Under the pieces are notes generated by a model that worked only from the letters and a program-made list of their open reading frames with translations, did not search any database and had not been told where the DNA came from. Shown piece by piece: positions 21,478 through 28,472 of a stretch of DNA of 64,000 bases. A program made the position numbers and the translations under genes. The stretch comes from Streptomyces sp. ADI95-17. GTDB lineage: Bacteria > Actinomycetota > Actinomycetes > Streptomycetales > Streptomycetaceae. Numbering within the stretch: position 1 is the first letter of the stretch; each line of letters starts with the position of its first letter. The stretch is from contig NZ_ML123046.1 in NCBI RefSeq assembly GCF_003846175.1, positions 366,416 through 430,415 of the forward strand, read 5' to 3'.

Positions 21478-21564
21478 GGTAGAGAGCCTCTCGCGGGCCC
21501 CTGAGTTCCGCGCCGGTCGTGCGCAGACCTTCGGGTACACCTTTATGTCCATCGAACAGAAGAC

Positions 21565-21585
21565 TTGTGCCGTGGTACGGCACAA
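21565..21585. promoter_or_regulatory. 21-bp perfect palindrome, operator-like
   Basis: TTGTGCCGT and ACGGCACAA are exact inverted repeats separated by GGT. It lies 88 bases upstream of the ABC remnant start, roughly at its -35 region, and 41 bases upstream of the VKOR gene on the other strand. The size and symmetry fit a TetR- or GntR-type dimer site. No such regulator gene is adjacent. Confidence 0.5.
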
Positions 21586-21625
21586 TGACCGTGCCCAGCA
21601 GGCCACTCACTGATGGAACGGCGAT

Positions 21626-22261
21626 ATGACGACTGCAGCGGTTGACCATCCCTCCTCCGAACAGGACGAGGACGGCGGGAAGAGGACCATCGGCGGCGGT
21701 CGGGCGCTCGCACTGCTGCTGGTGATCACGGGCGCTGCCGGACTCCTGGCCGCCTGGGTCATCACGATCGACAAGTTCAAGTTGCTGGAGGACCCCAACT
21801 TCACCCCGGGGTGCAGCCTCAACCCGGTCGTCGCGTGCGGCAACATCATGAAGAGCGAGCAGGCGGCCGCCTTCGGGTTCCCGAACCCGATGCTCGGCAT
21901 GGCCACCTACCCCGTGATCATCGGCATCGGGCTGGCGCTGCTCGCGGGCGCCCGCTTCCGCAGCTGGTACTGGCTCGGGATGAACGCAGGCACGCTGTTC
22001 GGTGTCGGCTTCTGCACCTGGCTCCAGTACCAGTCGCTCTACAACATCAACTCGCTCTGCCTCTGGTGCTGCCTGGCCTGGGTCGCGACGATCTTCATGT
22101 TCTGCTACATCACCACGCACAACATCAAGCACCGGATCATCCCCGCGCCGAACTGGCTGCGCAACGGCCTGACGGAGTTCCACTGGGTGCCGCCGGTCCT
22201 GTGGATCGGCATCATCGGCATGCTGATCCTGACCCGCTGGTGGGACTTCTGGACCAGCTGA
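21626..22261 (+). CDS. Vitamin K epoxide reductase (VKOR) family protein
   Basis: A 211-residue integral membrane protein with about five TM helices. The redox cysteines are all visible: a loop pair at residues 63 and 71 (GCSLNPVVACG) and the active-site CLWCC at 145-149. Bacterial VKORs reoxidise a DsbA-like thioredoxin-fold partner using menaquinone, so this protein should support disulfide formation in exported proteins. No fused thioredoxin domain is present. It starts at an ATG with GGAACGGCG upstream. It lies between the ABC remnant and rarA. Confidence 0.92.
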   Translation: MTTAAVDHPSSEQDEDGGKRTIGGGRALALLLVITGAAGLLAAWVITIDKFKLLEDPNFTPGCSLNPVVACGNIMKSEQAAAFGFPNPMLGMATYPVIIGIGLALLAGARFRSWYWLGMNAGTLFGVGFCTWLQYQSLYNINSLCLWCCLAWVATIFMFCYITTHNIKHRIIPAPNWLRNGLTEFHWVPPVLWIGIIGMLILTRWWDFWTS

Positions 22262-22317
22262 CCGGCCCCCGTCCCTCCCCGGGCCACCGGCCCGGCAGGG
22301 ATGTCAGTCCCGTGGCA

Positions 22318-22323
22318 TAGGCT
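22318..22323 (+). promoter_or_regulatory. -10 (TAGGCT), leaderless promoter for rarA
   Basis: CATAGGCT ends 7 bases before the GTG at 22331, so the transcript probably starts at the start codon. No ribosome binding site precedes the GTG. Confidence 0.6.
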
Positions 22324-22330
22324 TCAAAAC

Positions 22331-23710
22331 GTGGAGCCCGACCTCTTTACCGCAGCCGCCGAAGACCGCCAGGAGAAGGACCCGTCCAGCAGCCCACTGG
22401 CTGTCCGGATGCGCCCCCGCACCCTCGACGAGGTCGTCGGCCAGCAGCATCTGCTCAAGCCGGGCTCGCCGCTGCGCCGCCTGGTCGGCGAGGGGAGCGG
22501 CGGGCCTGCCGGCCCGTCCTCGGTGATCCTCTGGGGCCCGCCCGGCATCGGGAAGACGACGCTGGCGTACGTGGTCAGCAAGGCCACCAACAAGCGCTTC
22601 GTCGAGCTCTCCGCGATCACCGCGGGGGTCAAGGAGGTGCGCGCCGTCATCGAGGGCGCCCGCCGCGCCACCGGCGGCTACGGCAAGGAGACCGTCCTCT
22701 TCCTCGACGAGATCCACCGCTTCTCCAAGGCGCAGCAGGACTCCCTGCTGCCGGCGGTGGAGAACCGCTGGGTGACGCTGATCGCGGCGACCACCGAGAA
22801 TCCGTACTTCTCGATCATCTCGCCGCTGCTGTCCCGTTCGCTGCTGCTCACCCTGGAATCGCTCACCGACGACGATCTGAGCGGCCTGCTGCGGCGTGCC
22901 CTGGCCGACGAGCGCGGGCTGGGCGGTGCGGTGTCACTGCCCGAGGACGCCGAGGCACATCTGCTGCGGATCGCGGGCGGCGACGCCCGCCGGGCGCTGA
23001 CCGCGCTGGAGGCCGCGGCCGGTGCCGCGCTGTCCAAGCAGGAGAAGGAGATCAGTCTCCTGACCCTGGAGGAGACCGTCGACCGCGCGGCCGTCAAGTA
23101 CGACCGGGACGGCGACCAGCACTACGACGTGGCGAGCGCGCTCATCAAGTCGATCCGCGGCTCCGACGTGGACGCCGCCCTGCATTACCTGGCCCGGATG
23201 ATCGAGGCGGGGGAGGACCCCCGGTTCATCGCCAGGCGGCTGATGATCTCGGCCAGCGAGGACATCGGTCTCGCCGACCCCACGGCGCTGCCCACCGCCG
23301 TCGCGGCCGCCCAGGCGGTCGCCATGATCGGTTTCCCGGAGGCGGCGCTCACCCTCAGCCATGCCACGATCGCGCTGGCCCTCGCCCCCAAGTCCAACGC
23401 GGCGACGCTGGCGATCTCCGCCGCCCAGGAGGACGTGCGCAGGGGTCTCGCGGGCCCTGTTCCGGCCCATCTGCGCGACGGTCACTACAAGGGCGCCGCC
23501 AAGCTGGGCCATGCCCAGGGCTATGTGTATCCGCACGATGTCCCCGGCGGCATCGCCACCCAGCAGTACGCCCCGGACGCCGTGCGCGACAAGCACTACT
23601 ACCAGCCCACGCGCTACGGCGCGGAGGCGCGCTACGCGGATGTGGTGGAGCGGGTCCGCGAGCGGCTCGGCCGCACCGCCGGTGACGGCACCGGCCCGTC
23701 CGCGGGCTGA
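22331..23710 (+). CDS. rarA: Replication-associated recombination AAA+ ATPase RarA/MgsA
   Basis: A 459-residue clamp-loader-like ATPase acting at stalled forks. Walker A is [10 protein letters not shown] (about residues 68-77), Walker B is LFLDEIHRF (about 122-130) and sensor 1 is AATTENP. The C-terminal tetramerisation domain contains [15 protein letters not shown] and [14 protein letters not shown], hallmarks of the family. GTG at 22331 ([13 protein letters not shown]) is preferred over the in-frame codon at 22301 because the -10 lies between them. Likely leaderless. Confidence 0.95.
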   Translation: MEPDLFTAAAEDRQEKDPSSSPLAVRMRPRTLDEVVGQQHLLKPGSPLRRLVGEGSGGPAGPSSVILWGPPGIGKTTLAYVVSKATNKRFVELSAITAGVKEVRAVIEGARRATGGYGKETVLFLDEIHRFSKAQQDSLLPAVENRWVTLIAATTENPYFSIISPLLSRSLLLTLESLTDDDLSGLLRRALADERGLGGAVSLPEDAEAHLLRIAGGDARRALTALEAAAGAALSKQEKEISLLTLEETVDRAAVKYDRDGDQHYDVASALIKSIRGSDVDAALHYLARMIEAGEDPRFIARRLMISASEDIGLADPTALPTAVAAAQAVAMIGFPEAALTLSHATIALALAPKSNAATLAISAAQEDVRRGLAGPVPAHLRDGHYKGAAKLGHAQGYVYPHDVPGGIATQQYAPDAVRDKHYYQPTRYGAEARYADVVERVRERLGRTAGDGTGPSAG

Positions 23711-23732
23711 GGGAGCGCGGGGCAGCGCTCCC
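23711..23732. terminator. Short bidirectional hairpin between rarA and the DUF2470 gene
   Basis: GGGAGCGC and GCGCTCCC pair perfectly around GGGGCA. It lies directly after the rarA stop and 3 bases from the end of the convergent gene. Confidence 0.55.
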
Positions 23733-23734
23733 GT

Positions 23735-24568
23735 TCAGCGCGCCGCCGCCTCGAAGAGCGTGTACATCGCGTCACGCAGTTCATTGACGTCCCGCACCGG
23801 AGCGGGGAATTCGAAGCGGGCGTCGTAGCACTGCCCCCGGTCCTCGCGCAGACGCAGCCGCAGCCCGTGCCGGTCCAGCGCGAGCGGCACGACGGAAGGC
23901 AGATGGGCGGCGCAGCGGCCCTCCGCCCGCCCGCCCAGCAGCCCGCACAGCGTCGCCAGCTGCTCGCCGTGCGCCGCGTGCAGATGCTGCAGCAGCTCGG
24001 CCTCGTACCCGGTCAGCGGATCGGGGGCCGCGTCCCGGAAATCCTCCGGTTCGACCTCCTCGGCGCCCCACAGGTCGTCGACGTACGCCTCGCTCGTCTC
24101 CAGCCTGAGCGTCGTCCGGCCGGGTCCCGAGAGGCCGGGTACGGTGGTGAGCCAGCCGGAGACCCACGCGCGGCCGCGGATGCGGTGCGGGACGGAGACC
24201 GGGGCGACGTCCGTGAGCTCCAGCACAGCCGTCAGCTCGTCGTCCTCGGCGTGCGTCGCGGTCCGTACGGCCGGGGAATCGGCGGGGAGTTCGAGGAACA
24301 GATCTCCTTCGGGGCCGACGCTCCGGGTGAGCGGCACCAGCTGATCCCAGGCCGCTGCGTCCACCCCGGGGATGAGCAGCACCGACGAGCAGGTACTCTG
24401 TACGAGAGTTCGTGTGCGCTCGGCTGCTGACGGCATCCGAGTGTTTTCAAGCCCGCCGGGACGCGGCTGACCACGATCTGATCGGTCCTCCGTCGTATCG
24501 GCACCCCGAGGGGTGTCGACGCTGTCAGTGCTGTCCGTGATGTGACTGGTGTTCCCCGGGCGAGACAT
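23735..24568 (-). CDS. Iron-regulated DUF2470-domain protein
   Basis: A 277-residue soluble protein. The C-terminal 80 residues from PLTGYEAELLQHLHAAHGEQL match the DUF2470 type, which is often appended to PNPOx-like haem-binding or haem-degrading proteins. The middle (about 55-185) looks like a split-barrel segment with RIRGRAWVSGWL. The ATG at 24568 has AAGGAG 6 bases upstream; an internal ATG (residue 45) has no such site. An iron box overlaps its -10, so it should be repressed by DmdR/DtxR-type regulators when iron is ample. A role in haem or iron handling is inferred, not shown. Confidence 0.75.
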   Translation of the reverse strand: MSRPGNTSHITDSTDSVDTPRGADTTEDRSDRGQPRPGGLENTRMPSAAERTRTLVQSTCSSVLLIPGVDAAAWDQLVPLTRSVGPEGDLFLELPADSPAVRTATHAEDDELTAVLELTDVAPVSVPHRIRGRAWVSGWLTTVPGLSGPGRTTLRLETSEAYVDDLWGAEEVEPEDFRDAAPDPLTGYEAELLQHLHAAHGEQLATLCGLLGGRAEGRCAAHLPSVVPLALDRHGLRLRLREDRGQCYDARFEFPAPVRDVNELRDAMYTLFEAAAR

Positions 24569-24582
24569 GCGATCTCCTTAAG

Positions 24583-24601
24583 TAAGGTGAGCCTAACCTA
24601 A
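24583..24601 (-). promoter_or_regulatory. DmdR/IdeR-type iron box overlapping the DUF2470 promoter
   Basis: On the minus strand the 19-mer reads TTAGGTTAGGCTCACCTTA, which agrees at 18 of 19 positions with the Streptomyces iron-box consensus TTAGGTTAGGCTCACCTAA. It contains a TAGGCT -10 for the DUF2470 gene 15-20 bases before that gene's ribosome binding site region. It also lies only 24 bases from the rpsD start on the other strand. Confidence 0.85.
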
Positions 24602-24624
24602 CCTACAACGGAGGTCTGGAGAAC

Positions 24625-25239
24625 GTGCCTAACCAGTCGCGTCCCAAGGTCAAGAAGAGCCGCGCGCTCGGCATCGCGCTGACGCCGAAGGCCGTCAAGT
24701 ACTTCGAGGCCCGCCCCTACCCGCCGGGCGAGCACGGCCGTGGTCGCAAGCAGAACTCGGACTACAAGGTCCGTCTGCTGGAGAAGCAGCGCCTGCGTGC
24801 GCAGTACGACATCAGCGAGCGCCAGATGGCGCGTGCCTACGACCGCGCCAAGAAGGCCGAGGGCAAGACGGGCGAGGCGCTCGTCGTCGAGCTCGAGCGC
24901 CGTCTCGACGCCCTGGTCCTGCGTTCGGGCATCGCCAAGACGATCTACCAGGCCCGCCAGATGGTCGTCCACGGCCACATCGAGGTCAACGGTGGCAAGG
25001 TCGACAAGCCGTCGTTCCGTGTCCGTCCCGACGACATCGTGATGGTCCGCGAGCGCAGCCGCGACAAGCACCCCTTCCAGGTGGCTCGCGAGGGTGGTTA
25101 CGACACCGACGGTGAGACCCCGCGCTACCTGCAGGTGAACCTGAAGGCCCTGGCCTTCCGCCTTGACCGGGACCCGAACCGCAAGGAAATCCCCGTGATC
25201 TGCGACGAGCAGCTCGTCGTCGAGTACTACGCCCGCTGA
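24625..25239 (+). CDS. rpsD: 30S ribosomal protein S4
   Basis: A 204-residue ribosomal protein that binds 16S rRNA early in 30S assembly and lines the mRNA entry site. The S4 RNA-binding domain is around RLDALVLRSGIAKTIYQARQ and HGHIEVNGGKVDKPSFRV. The N-terminus (PNQSRPKVKKSRALGIALT) lacks the four-cysteine zinc site, so this is the zinc-free (C-minus) form. The GTG has CGGAGG about 12 bases upstream and GGAG at 5. It stands alone, outside the spc/alpha operons, as is usual in Streptomyces. TAACCT at 24594-24599 or 24599-24604 could be its -10. Confidence 0.96.
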   Translation: MPNQSRPKVKKSRALGIALTPKAVKYFEARPYPPGEHGRGRKQNSDYKVRLLEKQRLRAQYDISERQMARAYDRAKKAEGKTGEALVVELERRLDALVLRSGIAKTIYQARQMVVHGHIEVNGGKVDKPSFRVRPDDIVMVRERSRDKHPFQVAREGGYDTDGETPRYLQVNLKALAFRLDRDPNRKEIPVICDEQLVVEYYAR

Positions 25240-25256
25240 TCCAGGCGTAGCCACTC

Positions 25257-27458
25257 TCACCAGCGCTCAGGCCCGCCCCTCCCGGAAGTACGGGAGGTGG
25301 CGGGCCTCCGCGTTTTCCCGGGACCGGGCAGTGTCCCGGGCAGCCGCCCCGGAGCCTCCCGGCGGCCTGCGGGGCCGCTCGCCAGAGCCCTGGTCACCGC
25401 CGTGTCCGGATCCAGCTGTCCGCCCGCGCGCAGCCCCGCCTCGTAACGGTCGTCGCCCAGTTCCCGGCGGGCCAGCTCCTCGCAGCGCACCCGGGGCTGC
25501 CCGTAGTGCGCCGACCCGAACAGCGGCAGTCCCACCGACGGCCAGATCCGGTCGGCGGCCCCCTGGAGCACCGCCGCCTCCGCCGGATCGCCCTCGATGG
25601 CCGTGACCAGCGCCAGCAGTTCCAGGGCGAGCGCCGAGCCGAGCAGGTCGTGGAAGGTGTGGCTGATCGCCAGCGACTGGCCGAGCAGTTCCCGGGCCCG
25701 TTCCGGCCGGCCGCGCTGCAGCGCCGCGAAGGCCAGTACGTACAGCGCGTACGACAGGGCCCACCGTTCCCCGTGGTCCTCGCAGATCTCCCGGACCTCT
25801 TCGCAGATGGCGGCCGCCCCGTCCAGATCCCCCTGGAATCCGATCGTCATCGCGAGCTCGATCTGGGCCATCAGCACATTGCTGTTCAGCTCGCCGAGCT
25901 CCCGGTAGCGGCGCAGTGCCTCGTCCAGCAGCTCCTGGGCCCGCGCCATGTCGTCGGTGACGAGCGCCAGACAGCCCGTCCGGTGCACCGCGTACGCGAG
26001 CGCCGTGGAGTCACCGGCCCGCTCCGCCTCGTCCCGGCACTCCTGCAGCGCGGAGACCGCACCGACCGGATCGCCCTGCAGCACGGCCACGTAGCCGAGC
26101 ACCCACAGCGCCTTCAGCCGCGAGGAGTCGTACGGGGTGTCCTCCTCCAGCACGTGGTCCAGCCAGTGCCGCCCCTCCGACAGCCGGCCGCAGCCCACCC
26201 AGAGGAACCACAGGGTGCCCGCCAGATACTGCGCGAGATGGGCCTCGCCCGGGCTCTCCAGCGAACACTCCATCGCCCGCCGCAGATTCGGCAGCTCGCT
26301 CTCGGCCCGGGCGGCCACCTCGCGCTGGCGCGGGCTGAACCAGTCGAGCTCGCACCAGGTCGCCAGCCCCAGGAACCAGTCCCGGTGGCGGCGCCGCAGC
26401 CGGTCGGTGTCATCGGTGGCCGCCAGCCACTCGGCGCCGTACTCCCGCACCGTGTCCAGCATCCGGTAGCGGGTGCCGTGCGCCGAGTCCTCGCGCAGCA
26501 CGACGGACTGGGCGAGCAGCCCGGAGAGCACGTCGAGCACCGACTCGGCCGGCAGATCGGTGCCGCTGCAGATGTATTCGACGGCCTCCAGGTCGAACTG
26601 TCCGGCGAAGACCGAGAGCCGGGCCCAGAGCAACCGCTGCTCCGGAGCGCAGAGTTCATGGCTCCAGCCGATGGCCGTACGGAGCGTCTGGTGGCGTGCC
26701 AGCGCGCTGCGGCTCGAACCGGTCAGCAGCCGGAAGCGGTCGTCCAGGCGTTGCAGCACCTGGACGGTGGACAGGGCGCGCAGCCGTCCGGCGGCCAGCT
26801 CCAGGGCGAGCGGGATTCCGTCCAGGCGGCGGCACAGTTCCCGGGTGGTAGAGCGGTTCTCGTCGGTCAGCCGGAAGTCCGGCCGCACGGCGACGGCCCG
26901 CTCGGCGAAGAGCAGCATCGCGTCCTCGTCCGTCATCGGCGGGAGCGGGAAGGTGACCTCCCCGTCCAGTTCGAGCGGGAGCCGTCCGGCGGCCAGCACC
27001 CGCAGGTGCGGGGCCCGGCGCAGCAGTTCCCGTACGAGGTCGGCGCAGGCGTCGACCAGATGCTCGAAGCCGTCGATCACCAGGAGGAGGCGCCGGCCGG
27101 CCAGATGCTCGACGAGGGTGGTGCGGGGCGGTCTGCCGGTGTGGTCGGTGAGCCCCAGGGCGTCGACCAGGGCGTGTTCCAGCAACTCGGGGTCGTGGAT
27201 GGCGGAGAGCTCGGCCATCCGGACACCGTCGCAGTACCGTTTCTCCAGAAGTGCGGCGATCCTGGCGGCGCAGCGGGTCTTGCCCACGCCGCCGACGCCG
27301 ACCACGGTGACGAGCCTGGACTCTTCCAGGAGCTGGGCGAGGCGGACGAGTTCGTTCTCCCGGCCGACGAATCTGTTCAGTTCCGCCGGGAGGTTTCCGG
27401 GCGCGGTGGGGCCGTTCGGATCGTGGGGGGACGGAACGGAGCGCTGGGGGCGTCGCAT
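25257..27458 (-). CDS. NB-ARC-like NTPase with TPR array (AfsR/LuxR-like, no DNA-binding domain seen)
   Basis: A 733-residue STAND-type protein. Residues 28-300 are an NTPase module with NRFVGRENEL, Walker A GVGGVGKT (Lys60), Walker B LLLVIDGFEH and an arginine-sensor-like AAGRLPLELDGE stretch. A winged-helix linker follows. From about residue 400 to 690 come helical TPR-like repeats. Unlike AfsR or LAL regulators it has neither an N-terminal SARP domain nor a C-terminal LuxR HTH. The ATG at 27458 is the first of a compact start; TACTCT at 27469-27474 could be its -10. The final 40 residues are Gly/Pro/Arg-rich and partly encoded by the rpsD terminator hairpin, so the original C-terminus may have been altered. 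Confidence 0.8.
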   Translation of the reverse strand: MRRPQRSVPSPHDPNGPTAPGNLPAELNRFVGRENELVRLAQLLEESRLVTVVGVGGVGKTRCAARIAALLEKRYCDGVRMAELSAIHDPELLEHALVDALGLTDHTGRPPRTTLVEHLAGRRLLLVIDGFEHLVDACADLVRELLRRAPHLRVLAAGRLPLELDGEVTFPLPPMTDEDAMLLFAERAVAVRPDFRLTDENRSTTRELCRRLDGIPLALELAAGRLRALSTVQVLQRLDDRFRLLTGSSRSALARHQTLRTAIGWSHELCAPEQRLLWARLSVFAGQFDLEAVEYICSGTDLPAESVLDVLSGLLAQSVVLREDSAHGTRYRMLDTVREYGAEWLAATDDTDRLRRRHRDWFLGLATWCELDWFSPRQREVAARAESELPNLRRAMECSLESPGEAHLAQYLAGTLWFLWVGCGRLSEGRHWLDHVLEEDTPYDSSRLKALWVLGYVAVLQGDPVGAVSALQECRDEAERAGDSTALAYAVHRTGCLALVTDDMARAQELLDEALRRYRELGELNSNVLMAQIELAMTIGFQGDLDGAAAICEEVREICEDHGERWALSYALYVLAFAALQRGRPERARELLGQSLAISHTFHDLLGSALALELLALVTAIEGDPAEAAVLQGAADRIWPSVGLPLFGSAHYGQPRVRCEELARRELGDDRYEAGLRAGGQLDPDTAVTRALASGPAGRREAPGRLPGTLPGPGKTRRPATSRTSGRGGPERW
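25269..25316 (+). terminator. Strong terminator of rpsD with U tract
   Basis: The arms 25269-25284 and 25291-25307 give 16 pairs with one bulged T and a 6-base loop, followed by CCGCG and TTTT (25313-25316). It lies inside the last 20 codons of the convergent minus-strand gene. Confidence 0.85.
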
Positions 27459-27562
27459 GAGACACGCAGAGTACTGGCCCGAAAGCTCTCCGTACAATCT
27501 CCTTATGGCAACGCCCACCCTTTCCGCGGGTAATGCGGTACGGGGTGCGACCACCGGCGCGA

Positions 27563-27568
27563 TAGGCT
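27563..27568 (+). promoter_or_regulatory. Candidate -10 (TAGGCT) for the DUF948-alaS operon
   Basis: TAGGCT lies 81 bases before the DUF948 GTG. The leader downstream has GC inverted repeats (around 27575-27605) and a run of GACAGA-like units. Confidence 0.45.
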
Positions 27569-27649
27569 CGGGGGACGACGACCGGCCGCTGCGACGGCCG
27601 TCGCCGGAGAGACAGACAGAGACAGCGACAAGCTAGAGAGCGGTGCACT

Positions 27650-28102
27650 GTGTCCGGTGGAGAGGTGGCCGGGATCCTGGTGGCCGTCTTCTGGGCGATC
27701 CTGGTTTCGTTCCTCGCCGTCGTGCTGGTGAGGCTGGCCCAGACGCTCAGGGCGACCACCAAACTCGTGGCGGACGTGACCGAACAGGCGGTCCCGCTGC
27801 TCGCCGACGCCTCCGCGACGGTGCGTTCCGCGCAGACCCAGCTCGACAAGGTCGACGCGATCGCGACGGACGTCCAGGAAGTCACCTCCAACGCCTCCGC
27901 GCTCTCCACCACCGTCGCCTCGACCTTCGGCGGCCCGCTCGTCAAGGTCGCCGCGTTCGGCTACGGGGTGCGGCGGGCCATCGGCCGGAAGGCCGACCCC
28001 CAGCCGGAACCCGCCCGACGGGCCGTGGTCGTCGGCCGTACCGTGCCGTCGGCACGCGGCAGGAAGCGCAACGGCAGAAACTCCCGCGGATCGAAGGACT
28101 GA
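27650..28102 (+). CDS. DUF948 membrane protein
   Basis: A 150-residue protein. The single N-terminal TM helix is residues 6-27 (VAGILVAVFWAILVSFLAVVL), followed by a long amphipathic helix (30-100) rich in Thr/Val/Ala of the kind seen in DUF948 and methyl-accepting-like coiled coils, and a basic Arg/Lys/Gly tail. The GTG has GAGAGCGG upstream. It is first in a unit with the next small gene and alaS, a conserved actinobacterial arrangement. Function unknown. Confidence 0.85.
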   Translation: MSGGEVAGILVAVFWAILVSFLAVVLVRLAQTLRATTKLVADVTEQAVPLLADASATVRSAQTQLDKVDAIATDVQEVTSNASALSTTVASTFGGPLVKVAAFGYGVRRAIGRKADPQPEPARRAVVVGRTVPSARGRKRNGRNSRGSKD

Positions 28103-28109
28103 CGCAGCC

Positions 28110-28472
28110 ATGTTCCGCCGTACGTTCTGGTTCACCGCCGGCGCCGCCGCCGGTGTCTGGGCCACCGCCAAGGTCAACCGGAAGCTCAAGCAGCTCACCC
28201 CCGAGAGCCTCGCGGCGCAGGCCGCGGACCGCGCGATCGAGACGGGGCACAAGCTCAAGGACTTCGCACTGGACGTCCGCGAGTCCATGGCGCGGCGCGA
28301 GGCCGAACTGGGCGAGGCGCTGGGCCTTCAGGCGCCGGTCGACCCGGACCTCCCGGTGCGGCGGCACTACGTCGTCGAGGCGTCCGAGCCCGTCGGACCC
28401 GAAAGGTCCCTCGGGACCACCGAATACCGCAAGCTCCCCTACAAGTCGTACAACCGGAATGAGGACCACTGA
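28110..28472 (+). CDS. Small conserved membrane-associated protein (DUF6167 type)
   Basis: A 120-residue protein beginning [22 protein letters not shown], one short N-terminal hydrophobic helix. A helical region ([15 protein letters not shown]...[12 protein letters not shown]) follows, then a polar tail rich in Tyr and Lys near the end ([13 protein letters not shown]). It starts 7 bases after the DUF948 stop, and its TGA overlaps the alaS ATG. The pair DUF948-DUF6167 always appears before alaS in Streptomyces genomes I know of, but no role is established. Confidence 0.82.
   Translation: MFRRTFWFTAGAAAGVWATAKVNRKLKQLTPESLAAQAADRAIETGHKLKDFALDVRESMARREAELGEALGLQAPVDPDLPVRRHYVVEASEPVGPERSLGTTEYRKLPYKSYNRNEDH

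Noticed and set aside
20593..21504. Several plus-strand frames over the ABC remnant
   Set aside because: They have no similarity or start signals; the minus strand carries clear ABC motifs.
23735..24436. Internal ATG at 24436 as start of the DUF2470 gene
   Set aside because: It has no ribosome binding site, while the ATG at 24568 has AAGGAG and follows the iron-box promoter directly.
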